Below, one piece after another: positions 61,087 to 64,000 of a stretch of DNA of 64,000 nt. The translations under genes were made by a program, and so were the position numbers. The DNA is from Saprospiraceae bacterium (GTDB taxonomy: Bacteria; Bacteroidota; Bacteroidia; Chitinophagales; Saprospiraceae). The notes under the pieces were generated by a model. That model made no database searches and was not told where the DNA came from. It was given only the letters and a program-made list of their open reading frames with translations. Each line of letters opens with the position of its first letter. Position 1 is the stretch's first letter. The stretch covers positions 4,710,501-4,774,500 of the forward strand of contig JAWKLJ010000001.1 of NCBI GenBank assembly GCA_041392805.1. Reading direction: 5' to 3'.

Positions 61087-61123
61087 TTGTACTTCTTTGT
61101 TGGTGTATTTTGTATGATATTTG
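61087..61123 (+). promoter_or_regulatory. Promoter-like block of RNA unit 4
   Basis: TTGTACTTCTTT at 61087-61098, 17 bp, GATATTTG at 61116-61123. Confidence 0.55.
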
Positions 61124-61129
61124 TAATGT

Positions 61130-61362
61130 TGAAGGAAAAGAACAATATCTAAGAAAAATTTTCAAATTAGACATAAAAAAAGCAGGACCTCGGTAAAAGC
61201 CCTGCATATTAATCGGTAAACAAAGAATGTAATCCCACGAATTACAATCATAATCCAATGAAAGTATTCGAAGGATATCAATGGATATCCTTTATTTTTT
61301 GGTATGTAGATAGCCTCTCAAAGCTCTTTAAAAACCGCCTGGAAAACCTGGGCGGTTTTTTT
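61130..61362 (+). ncRNA. Structured RNA unit 4 of four
   Basis: P1 is GCAGGAC (61182-61188) with GCCCTGC (61199-61205). P2 is TGTAAT with ATTACA. P3 is GGATAT (61273-61278) with ATATCC (61285-61290) around CAATGG. The terminator ACCGCCTGG / CTGGGCGGT (61334-61356) is followed by seven T residues. The sequence of P1 to P3 is close to unit 3, including the loop CTCGGTAAAA, so units 3 and 4 are the youngest pair. Confidence 0.75.
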
Positions 61363-61553
61363 ATATTCTAAGTTTACGGAAATTTTTGCTCAAAGTTACA
61401 AGCAAATTTAGCCTTCTAAATAGAGTTAAACCAGTAAAATAAAATTATAATTACCTTAATTTATTGATTTTCACTTGATTATTTATTGCTATGTGTTATG
61501 AGCGATTTATATAAGGTGCTGAAAAAAAACTTTTTTAGTTTGAAAAAAATGAA

Positions 61554-61715
61554 TAGGTAATGGGATATAAATAAGGTTGCCCATTCAGGCGAGTTATTTT
61601 GCTGCCGGACAAGGCGGAAGGAGGGCGCATATGGCGCTACGCAACCGATCGACCAACCCAGTCCGGCAATAAAATAACCGCATCAATTGGTAATGTTATT
61701 CATGGCCCATTACTA
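61554..61715. repeat. 162-bp long inverted repeat (MITE-like)
   Basis: The outer ends TAGGTAATGGG and CCCATTACTA are complementary apart from one base. The inner arms GTTATTTTGCTGCCGGAC (61593-61610) and the complement of GTCCGGCAATAAAATAAC are also complementary except for two bases. The two halves are similar for over 50 bp, so the whole can fold as one hairpin. Not coding. Confidence 0.6.
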
Positions 61716-61816
61716 AGTACGCTATGTAAACAAAATTTGCTCCCTTTCGGCTAATCATGCCAGCCCAAACCTGCTAACGCAACGTATTAAAAACGCTTCA
61801 AATAACAATATGCTTT
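61716..61816. other. Short intergenic stretch with a shared motif
   Basis: CCCTTTCGGCTAAT at 61742-61755 also occurs exactly at 11333-11346, with similar bases on both sides. It suggests a relic of a dispersed repeat. No terminator of the DUF5916 gene is obvious. Confidence 0.4.
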
Positions 61817-64000
61817 CTATCGCTGTAGTGTATAAGTATATTTTAACACAATGGCTCTGCTACTGCTTAATGGTAAAAAGGGTTGTTCTCTTTTCCGCCG
61901 ATGATTCAGCAGGTCATTATAAACTATAAATAAATCGTTTCCTTCCTTGGGGTTAAAGCGCAGTCTGATATTTCCGGCGTAAACTTGGTCAAGGCTGTTG
62001 TATTGTAAGAAAGAAGCAATCGAAAATTGGGTATTGAGCATATACAAAAGCTTTAATCGCCCCAGATGCGCCTTAAATGTTTGTTGTCTGGCTTTAAACT
62101 CCGCCACATTGTATTGATAGAACCCTTCCAGGTCCAAATGAGGGGATAACTTCAAGCGTGGACTGAATCCAAGGGAGCGAATATTTCCATCATAGAATTT
62201 TCCGATGGTAACTTCGCCAATCGTTCCCCAAAGGCGCTGGAAAGGAGTAGCAATCGTTCCCTGGAATTGGAAAAAGCTAAAGTCTCCGATAGGAATGCTG
62301 ACTTGTTCCGATAATTCAAAGGGTTCAGATAGGTATTCTTGATTTTGTAAGGCAGTGGCTATAAATGCCCAACCATCTTTAGTTTCAATTTGTAGTCCGG
62401 CAGTTCCCGTAGCTGTTTGAAGTTTTTTAGTATCATTGCTTTGCACCCATAAACCTCGCAAAAACGTTTGTATGCGAAGAATATTAGATTGATCCCCCAT
62501 TAACCAGCCATAAGCCAAATTGGGGGCAATGCTGCTATAGTTCTCCCTGAGCTCAAATCCAACCCCCGGTTTATAATCTTCTCCTGCACGCGAATAGGTC
62601 AGGTTATAACTTAAGCCATCGTAACGCCGCCGTTCCCAGTTGAGGTAAATCCGACTAGGGTCAAGTGAGTATAAATGGTTCTCCTTTTCCTGCTCAAAGG
62701 ATTGTGCCCATTTCAGCGTTAAATAATCGTCTCCTACTATTTTTAGGATGCCATCTACGCCGTAGGTCGTATTGTATTGACCGTCCCAATTTGTCCGATT
62801 GGTGAAAATGCCACCAATATAGGAGTTATTGTTATTTATCTGTCGCCGGATACGCAGCAAACCAAAGTTCTCCGAGGGACTATTCTCTGAAGAAGCCGTT
62901 TGCATATCGAGAAAACCGACATCAAACTTGCCCAATCGGCCTACCAATCGCGCGCCACCATAGATTTGAACTTGCCCGTCGTCCTCATTAATGCCGATGG
63001 TCCGACTATAAAAGAGCCGGTTGAAGTTATCAAAATTGAAATCAAAAATGCTTGCCCGCTCCAAGAAGAATAAGCGCTTTTCGGGGAAGAATAGGTTAAA
63101 ACGCGTAAGGTTGACTTGCTGGTCATCCGCCTCCACCTGGGCAAAATCGGTATTAATAGTCAGGTCCATGGTCAGGTTACTGGTGATACCGTATTTGAGG
63201 TCTAAACCAACTTCAAATGTAGGGTCATCCTTCTTTTCATAGGCTAATTCCGATTCATTCAACTCGAAATTTTGCTGGAACCCTCCTAGTATATAAGGTG
63301 CCAAATACAAAGGATTTTTACGCTTGATGCCACGAAACCTGAATTCTTGCGTTTGAGAGGGTTTCCAGCCACTCATTTCTCCCCAATTCAAGGGAATGAG
63401 CGGGAAAATATCCACCTCATTTTTGGCGGCAATATACCACCAGGAAATGATCCCCATGATGACCTCCCCGTCTTTGTCTTGAAATCGAAGACTCGACCAC
63501 GGAATCCGCATTTCGGTAGACCAGCCTTTTTCATCATACGTGGATTTTACGTCCCAAAAGGTATTCCAATCCAGGCTCATTGGCGCTTCTCCCTGTGCAT
63601 CATTCCAAATGGTCCCATCCCAGCGTATGCTGTTTGCATTGGTGAAAAAGGCAACGGCATTTTCTTTATCCAGGTAACTGTCGATGATGATACCAAAATA
63701 ATCGGTGGTTCCATCCATGGCATCCCGCTTGTAGGTGGTGGGACGTAGGTAGGACGGATCACTTAAATGAAAGATTCCTCCGAGGTAAATATATTCATCA
63801 TCATAGGCAAGGAATACCTCCGACTGCTCAGAAGGCGCTTTGTCAAATTCGGGGACTTGCATGCGGTAGGTGAGGGGTGAGATGGTCTTCCATTCGGGTT
63901 CATTTAATTGGCCATCAAGGGTGATATTTCCCGAGATACGGCTGGCATCAATGATGCTTTGCGCAAAAAGAGCGGCACAACAAAAGTGAGATAAAGCAAT
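61817..64000 (-). CDS. DUF5916 outer-membrane-associated protein (5' end outside the window)
   Basis: The frame is open to the right edge, so the initiator lies beyond 64000; about 727 codons are visible. Upstream of the first internal Met the frame shows a probable signal end (CCAALFAQS) followed by ASRISGNITLDGQLNEPEWKTI, a carbohydrate-binding family 9-like start, and the segment VAFFTNANSIRWDGTIWNDA. From about codon 220 the DUF5916 barrel-like part begins (FAQVEADDQQVNLTRFNLFFPEKRLFFLER). The end (VLKYTYTLQR) is beta-like. These proteins are outer-membrane-associated and their function is unknown. No partner gene is visible. Confidence 0.85.
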   Translation of the reverse strand: MALSHFCCAALFAQSIIDASRISGNITLDGQLNEPEWKTISPLTYRMQVPEFDKAPSEQSEVFLAYDDEYIYLGGIFHLSDPSYLRPTTYKRDAMDGTTDYFGIIIDSYLDKENAVAFFTNANSIRWDGTIWNDAQGEAPMSLDWNTFWDVKSTYDEKGWSTEMRIPWSSLRFQDKDGEVIMGIISWWYIAAKNEVDIFPLIPLNWGEMSGWKPSQTQEFRFRGIKRKNPLYLAPYILGGFQQNFELNESELAYEKKDDPTFEVGLDLKYGITSNLTMDLTINTDFAQVEADDQQVNLTRFNLFFPEKRLFFLERASIFDFNFDNFNRLFYSRTIGINEDDGQVQIYGGARLVGRLGKFDVGFLDMQTASSENSPSENFGLLRIRRQINNNNSYIGGIFTNRTNWDGQYNTTYGVDGILKIVGDDYLTLKWAQSFEQEKENHLYSLDPSRIYLNWERRRYDGLSYNLTYSRAGEDYKPGVGFELRENYSSIAPNLAYGWLMGDQSNILRIQTFLRGLWVQSNDTKKLQTATGTAGLQIETKDGWAFIATALQNQEYLSEPFELSEQVSIPIGDFSFFQFQGTIATPFQRLWGTIGEVTIGKFYDGNIRSLGFSPRLKLSPHLDLEGFYQYNVAEFKARQQTFKAHLGRLKLLYMLNTQFSIASFLQYNSLDQVYAGNIRLRFNPKEGNDLFIVYNDLLNHRRKREQPFLPLSSSRAIVLKYTYTLQR

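Noticed and set aside
59293..61362. The array as riboswitch or leader of a downstream gene
   Set aside because: Every unit ends in a terminator and is followed by the next unit or by a gene on the other strand; no coding region follows.
59293..61362. The array as a CRISPR or retron msr-msd locus
   Set aside because: Units are hundreds of bases long with diverged spacers of no fixed length, and there is no cas or reverse transcriptase gene in the window.
1..64000. tRNA or rRNA genes, prophage genes
   Set aside because: No cloverleaf or rRNA-like sequence, integrase or phage structural gene was seen in any part of the window.

Overview
This window is a chromosomal segment of a member of the Bacteroidota, most likely the Saprospirales (Saprospira/Lewinella/Haliscomenobacter type). 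The basis is two proteins ending in the gliding-motility-associated type IX secretion C-terminal domain (CHU_C), a PorD-like gene in the bamD-rpoZ-coaBC cluster, a SusC/SusD pair, promoter -7 boxes of the Bacteroidota form TAnnTTTG, and many large secreted or outer-membrane proteins. The exact genus is inference.

Layout. 1-8.6 kb: the 3' end of a giant secreted adhesin-like gene, a TraB/GumN protein and a DUF3137 membrane protein on the minus strand, then the housekeeping cluster bamD-rpoZ-coaBC-porD. 8.8-16 kb: an unknown secreted protein, purN, a PorE-like TPR/PD40/SPOR protein, a DJ-1/PfpI protein and a membrane-anchored AraC regulator. 16.4-21.9 kb: an outer-membrane TonB-dependent receptor, a polypurine/polypyrimidine repeat, and an ECF sigma / anti-sigma / secreted-protein operon. 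21.9-26.1 kb: a purine salvage group (NCS2 permease, ADGF-type adenosine deaminase, purine nucleoside permease-like lipoprotein). 26.2-33.8 kb: a diheme cytochrome c and an O-methyltransferase facing a GH113-like glycosidase, a DUF1080-like/PA14 lipoprotein and a propeller-azurin protein. 33.9-38.3 kb: two unknown barrel-like proteins and a second CHU_C protein. 38.8-46.9 kb: a glucosaminidase gene, an island flanked by a 213-bp direct duplication that carries a complete insertion sequence and an orphan effector-associated-domain-like gene, then a glucosaminidase-like protein without its catalytic Glu and an unknown secreted protein. 47.3-52 kb: a SusC/SusD pair. 52.1-55 kb: a mercury resistance operon (arsR, merTP fusion, merA) with palindromic operators. 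55.2-59.1 kb: a lipoprotein, PadR and an ABC-type permease. 59.1-61.8 kb: no protein gene but four tandem copies of a structured non-coding RNA unit. 61.8-64 kb: a DUF5916 protein running off the right edge.

The most notable object is the array at 59.29-61.36 kb. Each unit has its own promoter-like block at fixed spacing, two or three short stems, a nearly invariant 40-nt linker and an intrinsic terminator. Bases that differ between units do so in pairs that preserve the stems, which argues for selection on RNA structure. I could not assign it to a known RNA family from sequence alone. Secondary points of interest are the EAD-like orphan beside the IS, the azurin fusion whose ligand spacing matches azurin exactly, the SPOR-for-OmpA swap in the PorE-like protein, the double palindrome over the arsR promoter, and several unrelated 125-165 bp inverted-repeat (MITE-like) elements in intergenic regions.
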